A DNA stretch of 64,000 bases. Source: Diphasiastrum complanatum (Eukaryota; Streptophyta; Lycopodiopsida; Lycopodiales; Lycopodiaceae). Of this stretch, positions 1 to 11,322 are shown piece after piece. A program made the translations under genes and the position numbers. The stretch is from the NCBI GenBank assembly GCA_029204225.1, contig CM055102.1, positions 43,214,744 to 43,278,743 on the forward strand. Direction: 5' to 3'. Each line of letters starts with the position of its first letter. Within the stretch, counting starts at the first letter, position 1. The notes under the pieces are model-generated. The model was not told the DNA's origin, ran no database searches, and saw nothing but the letters and a program-made list of their open reading frames with translations.

Positions 1-150
1 AGAAACAGTTTAGTGTTGCATGCCTCTCCCTAAAAAGGATCTGGCAATTTCATAAACTTCAACAAAGGACATGCACTCTCAACAATAATCCGATTCTTCC
101 TTTCTACCACACCATTGTGCTATGGCATTTGGGCTATTTTTGAGCTCAAA
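1..150 (-). pseudogene. Ty1/copia integrase fragment (C-terminal side of the core)
   Basis: The minus strand at about 91-118 encodes HNGVVERKNR, the conserved copia integrase block holding the third catalytic acidic residue (the E of DDE), followed by a stretch resembling the usual alpha helix after it. A stop codon lies just before the motif, and the copia match ends near 145. It is probably the continuation of the integrase relic at 780-1250, separated from it by about 630 bp of unrelated sequence. Too short and broken to be functional. Confidence 0.72.
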
Positions 151-779
151 AAGGCATCTTCCTTCCCTGAACATGTTTGCTAATCAAATCACTAATTTTT
201 CTATGTGGCACTTCACCCTGGGTTCATTATGGGTCAAATCACAATAGGGTTCTCCCAAACCTAGTTTAATAAACCAAAGATAAATAATTTTGATGCAGGC
301 TAGCATTCTGAATCCAATATGACTTGAACTTTTCAAACACTTCAAAAGCTTCTTTTTTTTAACTTGGTATGAGGTAAAAGCCCAATATTTCTTTGGAACC
401 CAAGTTTGACTTGGGAGAGGAAACACACACAAACCCCCCCCCCCTTTTTTTCCAATTTTTCTGTTTTCAAAATAGGGGCCCCCATTTAGTTCATGCAAAT
501 TAAGAGAAAAAGTGTTCGAAAAAATAGCTATATTTTTTCTTAGAATTTGAGTTTGAGCCTTGTCACATTATCATTAATAGGGATTGAGGAAGTAGAGTTA
601 GAGGGTTAGTGGATGAGTTAGCATTTGGAGATTTAATCTACACCATTGGATGTGCCATGTCATGTGGACCATTCCATCTCAATTGTCACTCTCTTATTGG
701 TACACATGTCATCATCTCTTATTGGTGCATGTGTCATCATTTGCACTAAATTATGGTTAGTGAATAGGCCCGTTATGTG
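151..779. other. Unassigned DNA splitting the copia relic
   Basis: No recognisable protein. It contains a C-run/T-run block near 436-460 and short repeated phrases such as a duplicated 'catcatctcttattggt'-like motif near 700-740. It sits between two parts of one integrase and is therefore best read as a later insertion, but no clean terminal repeats or target duplication were identified. Confidence 0.45.
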
Positions 780-1250
780 TATAGAATTGGGTGAACTACC
801 TTTTGATTCCATGCTCTTCACAAAAAACATTAAGTTCGTTTGAAACATATTTGTCACCACTACTTGATTGTAAAATCTTCACTTTATTTTTTGTTTGAGT
901 CACTACCATTGCTTTGAAAGCCCTAAATCGTTCAAAGGCCTCTGACTTTCTTAGAACAAGTACATCCAAGACATTCTAGTCTAATCATCAATTAATGCCA
1001 TAGAATATCATGGGACCACATAAGTTAGAATGAATGAGATCTGCACTACCCTTTTTAAGTTTCTCCTTGTGATGCTTACCAAGGATACAACCTTCACATT
1101 AAAATATGTTCCTAATCAGCAATGAAAGATATACCATGTACCATATTAAGCTTCTTCAACAATATTCCTTCTTTAGTAAGGTATTGCGCCTATGTAAGCC
1201 GCCAATTTGGAGGCAAAAAAAATAAAGCCCTAAAACCTATGGGCATACAA
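780..1250 (-). pseudogene. Ty1/copia GAG-pre-integrase and integrase core relic
   Basis: Reading the minus strand from about 1200 down to 790 through several frames gives, in order, a GAG-pre-integrase stretch (LKKLNMVHGISFIAD), a Cys motif with CEGCILGKHHKEKLKKG, the first integrase aspartate region (ADLIHSNLCGPM), and a core piece SEAFERFRAFKAMVV followed by GDKYVSNELNVFCEEHGIK. The order and spacing match copia integrases, with the second aspartate block degraded (SSSGDKYVS instead of SDNGGEY). Frameshifts and stops are frequent. It joins logically to the fragment at 1-150. Confidence 0.72.
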
Positions 1251-2990
1251 GATAAGGTGTGGCATAATGATTAGTTTCGAAGGCTATGCAATATTTTTCT
1301 CTAATGTCAATCATGAAGATGTTAACTTTTCTTTAAAACTTAGCATGTTATGAAGGTCTTAACTTTTATTCAAATTGGGGGATAAAACAAGTGGTTACTA
1401 CAGCTTTTCCCTTTTTTCACTCAAACATGTTTTAACATTACCTTCTGATGATGCTCGAAAGGTGCACATAAATTAAAGTAACCTGTTTTTACATGCACTT
1501 TTGCTTAGAAGGTGCATGTCAGAAAAATACATTATAAAAAAGTAAAGAATGTTTTCACGATGAGACGAGGAAGCTTCACCTCTTCAGGAGGACCTCATAG
1601 GCAAAGCTTCCCCTTTGTGTCGTGGAAATATTTCAAGCACTCTATAGTACAAGCATACTTTTGGTATGAAGTTAATAGAATGAAATACTTTCCTTGAAAA
1701 AAAAAAAAAACAAAAAAACAAAAAAACAAAATTGTGGCAATAAATCTACTATTGGCAGAAGGGCCTCTAAGGCGAAATCCCCCCGCCACCACGGCGTTGC
1801 CATGCTAATATTTAAAGCACTCTCTAGTATATTGTAATAGTATGAAGTACTTGTCTCAAGAAAAAGCAAACGTGTAGCACTAGATACTGCTGTTAGGATA
1901 GACCCACTTTCAAAACACAGTTACTTTACCTTCATAGCTAAAGATCTAAAGAAAGCATAAATCATTCTAGATTCTTAGAAAATCTAAAAATTCTTTGCTT
2001 TTTTTTAGTACGTGATGCTTCATTCACCTTTTGTAAATGTGATTCAAACTAGCTCCTAAGCAAAAGTGAGGGGCAATGAACCTTGCACGAGTTGTGCAAA
2101 ATTGAAACCTTTACAAGCATAGAAGCTTCAACTTACCGTCTTCATATTGGAGACTTTGGAAATAGCTCTTTCAAAGCCCATTGCCAATCACCAAAGTTCG
2201 CTTTTAGATTTGTCTGAATCTTGAACACGCATTACTTGGTGCTACCACAACTCAAAAATTGTTTCCTTTTCGCTCAACATCATGCCATGTTCTGCCACAC
2301 ATGGAGTATCAGCACATGATCTTCTTTATGGTGACCATTGTTATTGGCAACATCCTTCGAAAGAGGATAAATACATTTGGCATACAGCTAGAGTAGCTCT
2401 TTTTATCATTTTCTAAAAATAGGAATTCAGTAGTTTCTAATGAGCTTCAGTTTCCATCTATTACTACTATGCACGGGATGAAAGTAGAATTTCCCCAAGA
2501 TATATTTCACTAGTCTTTTCAGATACTTTTGCTAACGTCTTATTGCTCTATGTAAATTTGTGCATACTTCTAGTCATTGATACAGAGAGAAAATGTTCCT
2601 ACTCATCAGGCGCTGATAGTATTAGTAGTACTTGCCCCAAAAACTTGGCAAAAAATTTGAACCAGTTAGATGCACTCTCAAGATAATGACAGGCCTTATG
2701 CACATCTATTGTAGATAGTCAAGTCAAATGCAAGACTCAACAAATCGTGTGAGATATTCAAAGAGCAAAAATTTTCCAGCTGAAATTTATTTTCAGGAAG
2801 GTTTGATCACCACAAGCCTGACCTTGAGAGTAGCATATTCACTTAGGATTTGTAGTTTCTACATGCTGCTAGTCTTTCAAATCAGTGTTACTGTTTGGCT
2901 TGCTCCGGACTTTAATACATATCCTGTATGTGTTCTGAGATTCAGATCAAGCTTAGTTTTATACACCAAAGGTGCAGGTTCTCCTGTTCT
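1251..2990. other. Unassigned intergenic DNA
   Basis: No gene recognised on either strand. It contains an adenine-rich tract at about 1697-1731 (A-runs punctuated by C), flanked by two loosely similar 45-55-bp segments at about 1635-1695 and 1812-1865 ('agcactct.tagta' followed by 'gtatgaagt'). ORFs of 60-100 codons here show no family motif. Confidence 0.4.
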
Positions 2991-3458
2991 ACAAGGGACA
3001 GAAAATTGTACAGTTCGCATACGCATCTAACCAGTCTTTCTAACTAATATAGCTAGAAAGATCAGTACGAATAAACTAAAACACTTGTTAGCTGATCGAA
3101 GATATCTCAAAACCATTGAAGCTGGCACAATGAAAAATGTTGTAGTCTGTTATGCTATTTCAAAAGTTTCCAAGCTTTCGCAGATAAAACTGAGTGACGA
3201 AATTGCACCAATTTAGATCGTTCATCGTCAGCTTCATTGATGAAAGCAATCTCAATGAGCCGAAATCAAAGAAGGTGAACGACTGAACCGCAAATATTGT
3301 GTGACTTCCCCTTCAAGAATCAGGGGGTTTGATTTCATAAATTATCAAGGCCTTCAAGACCTAAAACACATGGTAGTGATTGCAAATATAAGATCTACAA
3401 ACCAATGCTCTTTTATGTTAGAAACAAATGTACACACTTAACGTCCTAGATAATGTTT
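2991..3458 (-). other. Probable 3' UTR and downstream flank of the DUF863 gene
   Basis: This AT-rich stretch follows the TAG stop of the DUF863 gene on the minus strand. No other feature is seen. A canonical AATAAA on the minus strand is not obvious close to the stop, so the poly(A) site is not placed. Confidence 0.4.
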
Positions 3459-6400
3459 CTAGCTCTGCAATTTTGATAATGAGATCTTGTGAGACTTTTG
3501 GCGTTTGTGGAAAGCTGGATTCCTGTGTCGCTGCATACGCCTTTTGCGCGTTGAATCCCCCCAACTTTTGATACACAGAACTGGATCTTCTGAAGGAAAC
3601 TTTGATATCTCATCTTCAGAGTCAAGCTGTTGAGAATTTGTTGGAGGGGTGAGACTCCACAAATCTTCCTCCTCAGAGTTATTAAGGCTGTTGGGTTTGC
3701 CAGCTTGTAGACCTATAACCTGATTAGAACCTTCTCCCTCAAAAGCAGCATAGCATGCACAACCTGCAACACTGCCATTCCGAACCAAATGTTTGTTGTA
3801 GCGTGCATCCATATTAAGTGCTTCTCCTGATTTTGCTTCTGGAGTTCTCAAAGAGGAATCACTTGGCAAGGTTTTTGACTGATGACACTTCTTGCTCAGC
3901 TTCCTCCTCTTAGCAGTTGCTGCTCCAGCATTCTTTTGAGAGGATAACTTTTCAGGGTTGCCCATTCCATGCTGCTCATGCAAAACATTCTCATCTCCTT
4001 TTGTGTTCAAAGAAGTCGAGTCAAAATCAGGATTTGGCCATTGGGCAGATTCTCTCTTCTTTTGAGAGGATGACTTGTCCTGATTACCCGATCCATGCTC
4101 CTCGTGTATAAGATCGTCACCTCCTTTCATGGTCAAAGTATTTGAGCTTACAACAGGCCTTGGCCTTTGAGCAGATTCTTTCTTCATACTTTCAGCGTTA
4201 CATACTTCCTCTAAGGATGAAATTTGTATCTTGCTGTGCAATGCATCATATTTCAATTTCAGAGAAGAAGGACCAGGTTTTCGAGTAGTATTACAGCCTC
4301 CAGAATTACCTCGGTCATTTCCCAACTGTGCCAAATGATCAGCCGAAGAACTAGAAGACTTTTGTAGAGGACTGCAAGCTCTTTCTTTGTCAGAGCCTTT
4401 TGAAGGCAATGATGCAATTGGCAAAAGGCTTACTAATATCGATGCAGCTAAATTTGCACTTTCATCTAGACATAGAGAGTGGTCATCTTCACAATTGTCT
4501 TCTGCAGTAGGCCTAATAGATGCAGGTGTTTTCTCAGGTACATATCGAGACTTCGGGTTGGTACTGATTCTTTCATCGGGAACTGTATTCCCAGCAACAT
4601 TTGTACTGCTCTCATGTAATTTTGAACTTGCCTCAGAGCATTGCTGCCCAGCAGGAGTTGCAGTACTCGTCAATGTGGAACTATGGCTTACAACAGCTGT
4701 CCTTCCATTGCATTCCATGGATGCAGGCAGAATTTTATTTTCTTCAGAAGCCTCCGAGGCTTTGGAAGATTGTCTTACAACCAATGAATCAAAACAAACT
4801 GATTTTGAATTAGTCGTACCTGCTATTTCATGGGGTGAATTCTCAGCTGGGGCTACATGATCTGAGCCATAATTTTCTACACTTCCGCCCTCGCAAAGAT
4901 TGGGCTCCACACTTGTAGGATTCAACATATCTTCTTCCACTGTTGTCACCGTGGATCCAAAACTTGCAACAATTTCTTCCTCAGGTGTAGTAAGATCCAA
5001 GCTCTCTGAAGAGCTTAGCAGCTTCGACTCAGGTTCTCGGCTCAATGGACCATTGTTAACATCTCCATCTAAGGTTAAGCATTTTGGCATCACACAAGCT
5101 CGTGGCTTGTTAAGGCCTTCTGTTGCTACTGACGCAACCAACTTCAACTGCTCCTTCCCAACTTTAAAGGGCTGTTGCTCTTCAACTCTAATGGACTGCT
5201 GCTCTGGGGATGCCTTGAGGGGGCGTATCTCAGTTCCCTGCAGTGATTCTGTTCCCTTTTCCTCTTCTAGAGTCACCTTTCCTAGATCTGTGGGAAAATT
5301 TTCAAGAGGCCCTTTATGCCTAGCTTCATTTCTTGCAGTATTCATGGGCTTTTCAACTTTTGTATGGCTTTGATCAGTAGTAAGCCTTTCATGTACAACC
5401 ACTGGTCTATTGAAGTCTGACTTAGAGTAATCAAAATTCTCCTTTGCATCACTGACAGCTTCACCACACAAATATGTCTTGACGTTATCTTCTGTCTCTG
5501 CTACACCCACCTCACGAGGAGAATAAATTTGGTCTACGTCAGACATCTTGTCAGCACTTGCATTTGCACCAAAAATAAGTGGCGTATCTATTCTTGAAGC
5601 CTTTGGAAAATTGGACTCCTCACGCTCTGCTTTGACCAGATTGTCTTGAAGCTTGTTCAACACAAAACTTGTTGATAATCCTGCCCCTTCATCAATAACT
5701 GAAGTTTTTTTAGATGTTTTGATGTCTTGTGACATCCACATGGCTTTGCTTGATGACAAACTCTCTCCAGAATAAGCTGGAACTGACATAATTGTAAACT
5801 CATTACTGTCCAAGAGACTTCCTGGCCTCAATTCCAAGTCTAATCCAGATTTGCTCATATGGCTACTGATGGCCTTGCTCTCTAAACCAAACTCTTTTAG
5901 AATTCCCTGGTCAGCTACCCTGCTCAAGCCGTCATGGGCATGCCTAACATTGTAGCTATCAGGTTGGGCAACTTGGCTTCCCCATTCTTTGATTAATCTA
6001 AATTGGGCATCTCGACTGATGCTCTCTGTAGATTGAAAAGCTTCTCTGAAGCCTGAATCACTACACAGGCCAATATTCTGGTCGGCAGTATTGTTTGAAC
6101 TTTCCTGCACGCCTTCTCCTCTAGATACTGGTTGAAGATGTTCCTCATGTAAACTACTACCAGGCGCCTTGCTTTGAATTACCTTCTCAACCTGTGCTAT
6201 ATCTGAAGAAGCCAGTTTGAGTTCCATGGTATTTCCATCTAGCACAAGCTTGGGAGGCTTGTTAAAAGGTGGTTTTTGTGATGGCACAACAGCAAATGTT
6301 GGGAATCTGGAACCTCCTGCACTTGTTGTTGACCAAGAGTTGGAGGAAAAATCCTCTGTTGTCTTTTGGGCACCATCCACATGACATTCCACAAGAGAAG

Positions 6401-8660
6401 ATTCTCTTGAGATAGGAAAAAACCCACCTGAAGAAGAATATGTTCCATTTGAAGCAACACGAACAGGTGTCTGCCATGAAACTTGCGTTTGAGAGGATGC
6501 AGGGCTAGTCTGTAGAACTGTTAAAGGTTGCTGCTGTTGCAATTGTGAGAACTGCGAAAAATCTGTCCTGGGCTGGTACCATAGACCAGTCATGCCTTCT
6601 TGGGCAATACCTCGCCCACCACCAGAACATACTGCTGTAGCCATTGAATGGCTAAGATGTGATTGACCATTCCGAAGTGTTGTCTCACTAGATGCTCCTG
6701 TGCGGACTGTTGATCCATGCCCTTGGGCGTAGATCCCAGTTGACATGCGGCTAGCAGCTGGTTCGCTTTCTCTCCAAGAATGAAAAGACACGGGTTTGTC
6801 GGCAGCTTCCAATTTACCTTGAAGGGGATGAATTCCATAACTTGTTGCATTCAAACGCATTGCACCCTGGCTTTTTCCTCCTGCATTTGACGAAGTTGTG
6901 GTCTTGTAGTAGCCATACATCCCTCCCGATGACTGCATTTCTACTTCTTTGTGAGCCTGAAAGACTTTCCACCATGGCTGTCCAGCCAGTTTCCCTTCCA
7001 AAAAGGCCCCGCCATGCAATTCTGGCTGACAATGCAATTGGCTAGCAGCCTTGCTTTTTTTTGAGTCTTGCATAAAACTTGACTGCCCAAATGGAGCTCC
7101 ATTCAGAAAAACGGCTTGGGATTTCATAGAACCCTGTCAAACATAAAAAAAGAGGATCATAAACGCACTGAATCAAGGAGCAATGAGTAACAAAAACCTT
7201 CTGAAGGCTATTTATTACAATTTACAAATTAACACTTTTGACTTCTCCTTTATTGACAATTTTTCCTTGATCTGCTCATTGCCTTAAAAAACTTCTTAGA
7301 TCAAAATTTGTTCGTCTATTTATCAAGATTATCTGAATCAAGAGCCGAAAAGTACCAAGCGCTAGAACCAACCTGAGAATCCCATTGGGCCTTCCTTATT
7401 TCCTGAGGAATGTCATCAACATCAAAGTTGAGCGAAGCTCTTACTTTTTTTTTGCTCCCATCTGAACAGGCATCGTCCGCGTTCCAGCTAGATCGACTCT
7501 CTTGGTCGGAACTTTTCTCCAAGTTGACACCAGATGTTGCTCCAAGGAAGTTTTGCTGAGATGATACGGTGGATTTTGTAGATGGATCGGGAATGTCGGA
7601 ACTTGGATGACATCCTTCCTCTGTGCATCTGGATCGCTTCAACAATTTTGCATGCTCCCCATCAAGGTTTTTAAAGCTGCTCCGAGAAGGAGACACACAG
7701 GCCATGCCGCTAGTCTCTTCTTTAGAGCTTGTTTTAAGACTCAGGAACATATTACTATCCGGTTTTGAGTATCCACCGCATGCTTCTTTGTAAGTTTCTG
7801 TGTTCTGATCGTGAACTCTCTGCTCTTGGGCGCTGTTTTCATTGTGAACTTCATCATCCATGTACTCTTCTGGAGGCCTTTCCAAATCAAATGTTCTTTT
7901 TGTTGCCTTAGCACGTCCGTCCTGCAAGAATGTCACAGGTTTTCCAAAAATATCTAAGGAAGATTTTGTATTGACATTCTCATGGACACTAACTTGAAGT
8001 TCTTTATGATAATCCAGCTTAAGATTTGAGCTTGCGCCTTCCAAAGGCAACTCATTCGAATGGTCTTTGGATTGTCCTCCACCTCCTAATCCAATCGGCG
8101 TGCAGTTTACCGAAAACTGCAAGGATCTATCTCTACTTGATGCTGGAGGCATTAGAAGACCGCCTCTTCTCGTTTCATTCATCAAGAGTTTCTGTACATT
8201 GTATAAACGGTGAAGCTCCCGAAGCTGCATACACCCAAGAACGCGACGGGTAAGGTTGATGTCGAAATTTTTGAAAGAATAAGCTTAAAGGGGCAAACAC
8301 AGTGAGCAGCAAATTGCAAGGGAAACGGCGAATAAGTACATAAAGGATGCATGAATCTTTCCTCCTTTTTCTTTCAGCTCTACATAAGCTAGAAAAGGAA
8401 AAGGATTATCCTGCTAAGAACATCTGGCACGCTAACAATAGATCTAGCTAATATCTGCGAAATGATCAAAACCACAGAATGATCAAGTCCTGGAACAAAC
8501 ATGAACATGATAAGCTTGAAGCACGTGCTTAATTCTTTACCTGCTCCTTAAAAGTGGCTTCCTGCTTCAGCATGGTCTGTCTCACTATCTGCACACCCTG
8601 GCCCATCAAGTGCTCTACTGCTTCAGCGCGAATGTATCTCGTTTGCTCTCTACCGTCCAT
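3459..8660 (-). CDS. DUF863 family protein, three coding exons
   Basis: Function is unknown for this plant-specific family (Arabidopsis At1g13940, At1g26620, At1g69360); a nuclear role is only inferred. Proposed exons on the minus strand are 8660-8541, 8224-7373 and 7133-3459. Introns are 8540-8225 (GTAAAG...TATGCAG) and 7372-7134 (GTTGGT...TTGACAG). Both are phase 0 and give about 1548 aa. Splicing joins MLKQEATFKEQ to LRELHRLYNVQKLLM, recreating the family's N-terminal helix (residues about 30-55). FDLERPPEEYMDDE (about 150-165) matches the conserved acidic block. The long middle is Ser/Gln-rich and probably disordered. Residues 1390-1405 hold a basic KRRKLSKK cluster; the C-terminus has DLWSLTPPTNSQQ, then SWGDSTRKRRMQRHRNP, a family-typical tail. 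The first ATG was chosen because exon 1 yields the conserved helix. Exon 3 is unusually long (1225 codons) and unbroken, unlike the decayed TEs around it, which argues for selection. Confidence 0.88.
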
Positions 8661-8730
8661 CGTTATGTTTGCTTCATGGCGATTAGGAAAAGGCTAATAC
8701 TTGATCCTGTTTCTTGACTGGTAGTTTCTG
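8661..8730 (-). promoter_or_regulatory. 5' UTR end with a splice acceptor (5' UTR intron)
   Basis: Immediately upstream of the DUF863 ATG, the minus strand reads a pyrimidine tract (CTTTCTATCCCTCTCTCTG) followed by TCCCACAG at 8735-8728. This is a strong 3' splice site and predicts that the coding exon begins with a 67-nt untranslated leader and that an intron lies further upstream. Confidence 0.6.
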
Positions 8731-10250
8731 TGGGACAGAGAGAGGGATAGAAAGATTTGCCAATTAGATAAGCATGGAAGAAAGATCCGATTTAAAGATC
8801 AAGCATCGAAAGATTTGAGAACAGGAGAATCGAACAGTCAGAACAAAGAAGAAGAAAAAAGCTGAAAATTGTCCAAATCAAATGCCACATCTGCTCTGGG
8901 CTTTGACATAACATATTCTCGTGAGAGAAATTAAATGGCGATCAAGATGTCTGAAGAGCTTTAAGCACATGATGCTGGGTGTGTACAGCATTCCGTCGGC
9001 ATGCAAAGCTATAGTAAAGGAAGGGGATTTTGTCACGGAAGGTCATTATATCATTCAAATCAGTCGTTCCAAATAGCTTAAAGGCTCCTTATCGATGAAA
9101 GAGCACCAAAAGATCGTCGTTTTCTAGATGAAGAGAAAGTATATCATCACTATATCATGAACATCAAGCTTTAGAAAAATGTTCAATAGGAATCATGGCA
9201 AAGTTGCAGAAAATCCACAGCTCCCTTTATCTTATTCTTTCTCTTTTTCACTCTTTTTCCTTGTGTCTAGCGCTGTAACGGCTTTTCAGAATAAAGGAAA
9301 AATGTAACAGATGATTCTTTGCAACTGAAGAACGTCTACTTTTAGCATTATTATGCTTGCACAGCTAGATCTTACAGAGTTAGCAAGTTTTTCACTCTAT
9401 GCTTCACTTGTTTCTTTACCAAATAGCTCAGTCAGAGCTGTACAGTGCAAAGTCTCTGTGGATCTTTATCAAAACTCTTCTATAGTCAAGCTTGTCATTT
9501 TACTAGAAAATTTAAAATGAAGGCATCTGCATCTAAAGATATTGTTACCCACTAATGATACGATTAGATCTACAAATTCTGGCCAAATTCTGACGACCCT
9601 TCACTTTTCGTCACTAATAACGATACATGCTCTATGACTTAAAATTTCTATCAAACTGGATATCCTTTACCATGAAAGGGAGAGATCATATAAATACAGC
9701 ACAAAAGCCAGTGAAATCAAGATTCTTGGCACATCGCACAAAACCTCGACGAAATCATAGAAAGAAGAGTATATTACAGTCACGGCCACAAGTTACCTTT
9801 CCTACGGGTGATACTTATTCTTCTTTTTCAGCTACGAGGGAAATCTTTTCTCAGTAATGATTATATGCTTTGCTGAATGGAATCAGCTGCAAAACACGTG
9901 GAAACCAGATCGTTTCCAAAGTGCCTACTGATCATTCATGCACTGTTTCTTAAGAGTTCGTTGCATTGGTTCTTTTGCTAGGACCTTGCACTGGCAGCAG
10001 AAGTTTTGCATGCAGTCCACCTGTATAATTTCAGTTCAGAGAAAGAAACACTTCATAAAAAATTGCTTCTTCACGAAGGAATGTGTCAGACAGGTAAGAT
10101 CTGTTATTTGTGAGAAATCTATGACAGGGGAGATCTGTTTTCAGAGGGAAAACAATGACACCACCAAACATGTACCATTCAAAATCTAACAAAGAATTCT
10201 TAAGCGGATCTCTTCATCTTAAAAGGCTAGAGAATACAAACTACAGGAGG
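8731..10250 (-). other. Upstream region, candidate long 5' UTR intron
   Basis: No coding sequence is supported. The stretch is AT-rich with many pyrimidine-rich minus-strand runs and no transposon motif, in contrast to the rest of the window. If the acceptor at 8728 is used, much of this may be intron. The donor was not identified. Confidence 0.35.
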
Positions 10251-10875
10251 ACTTGTCACATCTTTAGGATAAAAAAGTTCTCAAATCAGAGCTTTTCTTC
10301 TCTAAAGCAAGATACAAACCGAAGGAATTAATCCTCAAACTCATACATCCAAATAAAGTTATGAAAAGCTTCTTCTCAACTCTCAAACCAAGCCATCTGA
10401 GAACTGCGAGGAAATCCAAGGCACAGGCCGAAGGGTAGGCATCGGGAAGAACTATGCAGAAGGACAAGGCCTGAATACCCAACACACTAGAGCGGAAAAA
10501 TGATGCTCCTCTCAGATCTAGGAGATGCTGCGACAAAAACAGAGCAATCAATCGCAAGCAGCAAAACAAAAGGCGAACAGGACCAACATATGTCACAATG
10601 CTTGCAAGCAACGGCGAGTAAGATCGGCTGCAGCGATCGGTTGATCGATCAATCAGTCGATCAAGACACACTCAGGCAATACAGCGCGCACTCTCGGAAC
10701 AGGGAGAGATATCACATCCAACAGAAAGAAAAAAGGGAGACAAGATCAAAACGAGAGAGACTGTGTGTGTAATTAGTGGTAATACAAAAGATTAATTAGG
10801 CATAATGAGAGAGAGAGTCCTGAGAAAGCGCGACGGCGCGAGCCGCGAGATCCACTAACCCGCATAGATTAGTGG
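10251..10875 (-). promoter_or_regulatory. Candidate distal promoter and first non-coding exon of the DUF863 gene
   Basis: CpG dinucleotides are visibly more frequent here than in the surrounding TE-derived DNA (for example around 10610-10700 and 10826-10850: cgcgacggcgcgagccgcg). A cluster of GATCGAT-type self-complementary motifs lies at 10637-10665, and a short GA run at 10806-10820. In plants a pocket of retained CpG next to an expressed gene suggests an unmethylated promoter. A minus-strand ORF of 135 codons (10671-10264) has no family match and is more likely leader sequence. Inference from composition and position only. Confidence 0.35.
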
Positions 10876-10876
10876 A

Positions 10877-10920
10877 ATGCCGATGCCAAGGCCAATGCCA
10901 TTGCCATGCCATGCCATGCC
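10877..10920. repeat. ATGCC-type pentanucleotide microsatellite
   Basis: Imperfect reiterations of ATGCC/TGCCA, becoming perfect at the right end (three to four tandem units just before 10920). Confidence 0.8.
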
Positions 10921-11300
10921 GGGCAAGATACGGGCAGGAGTTACCAGCCTCGGTCAACGAGCCAGGGCCTGGTGTTTTTTTATTATCAGTGCTTATTATC
11001 TGCCAATTTATAATTATTTTTCTCTTGCTTCGAAAATACAGTAAGTACAAAATTCTAAAATTAAATTTAAGAATCAGCGATATGAGAATGCGTTAAAACT
11101 TCCTGGCTGTGGGGATACCAGCAGAATATTTTTGTCCTGAAGAAAAAAAATAGCCCCCTGGATGACTCACCATGGTCCAGCCCAGGCCTGGTCCATTCAA
11201 TCAATCAATGCCCTCCACATGCCAAAATTCATTCGAAAGCTAGAGAACAAGAGAGCTGGTGAAGGAAAAAAGCAGCGGTGTATGTGTGTGTGTCTGTGAG

Positions 11301-11322
11301 ATATATATATATATATATATAT
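11301..11322. repeat. (AT)11 microsatellite
   Basis: Eleven AT dinucleotides, preceded by a short (TG)n run at about 11284-11292. Confidence 0.9.

Noticed and set aside
1697-1731. Poly(A) tail of a SINE or processed pseudogene
   Set aside because: The A-tract lacks an identifiable tRNA- or gene-derived body and target duplication. Left as an unassigned A-rich tract.
4387-5373. 157-codon ORFs on the plus strand within the DUF863 exon
   Set aside because: They are antisense shadows of the 1225-codon exon and show no independent motif.
10264-10671. 135-codon minus-strand ORF upstream of the DUF863 gene
   Set aside because: Hydrophobic and low-complexity, with no family match. Position and CpG content fit a leader/promoter region better.
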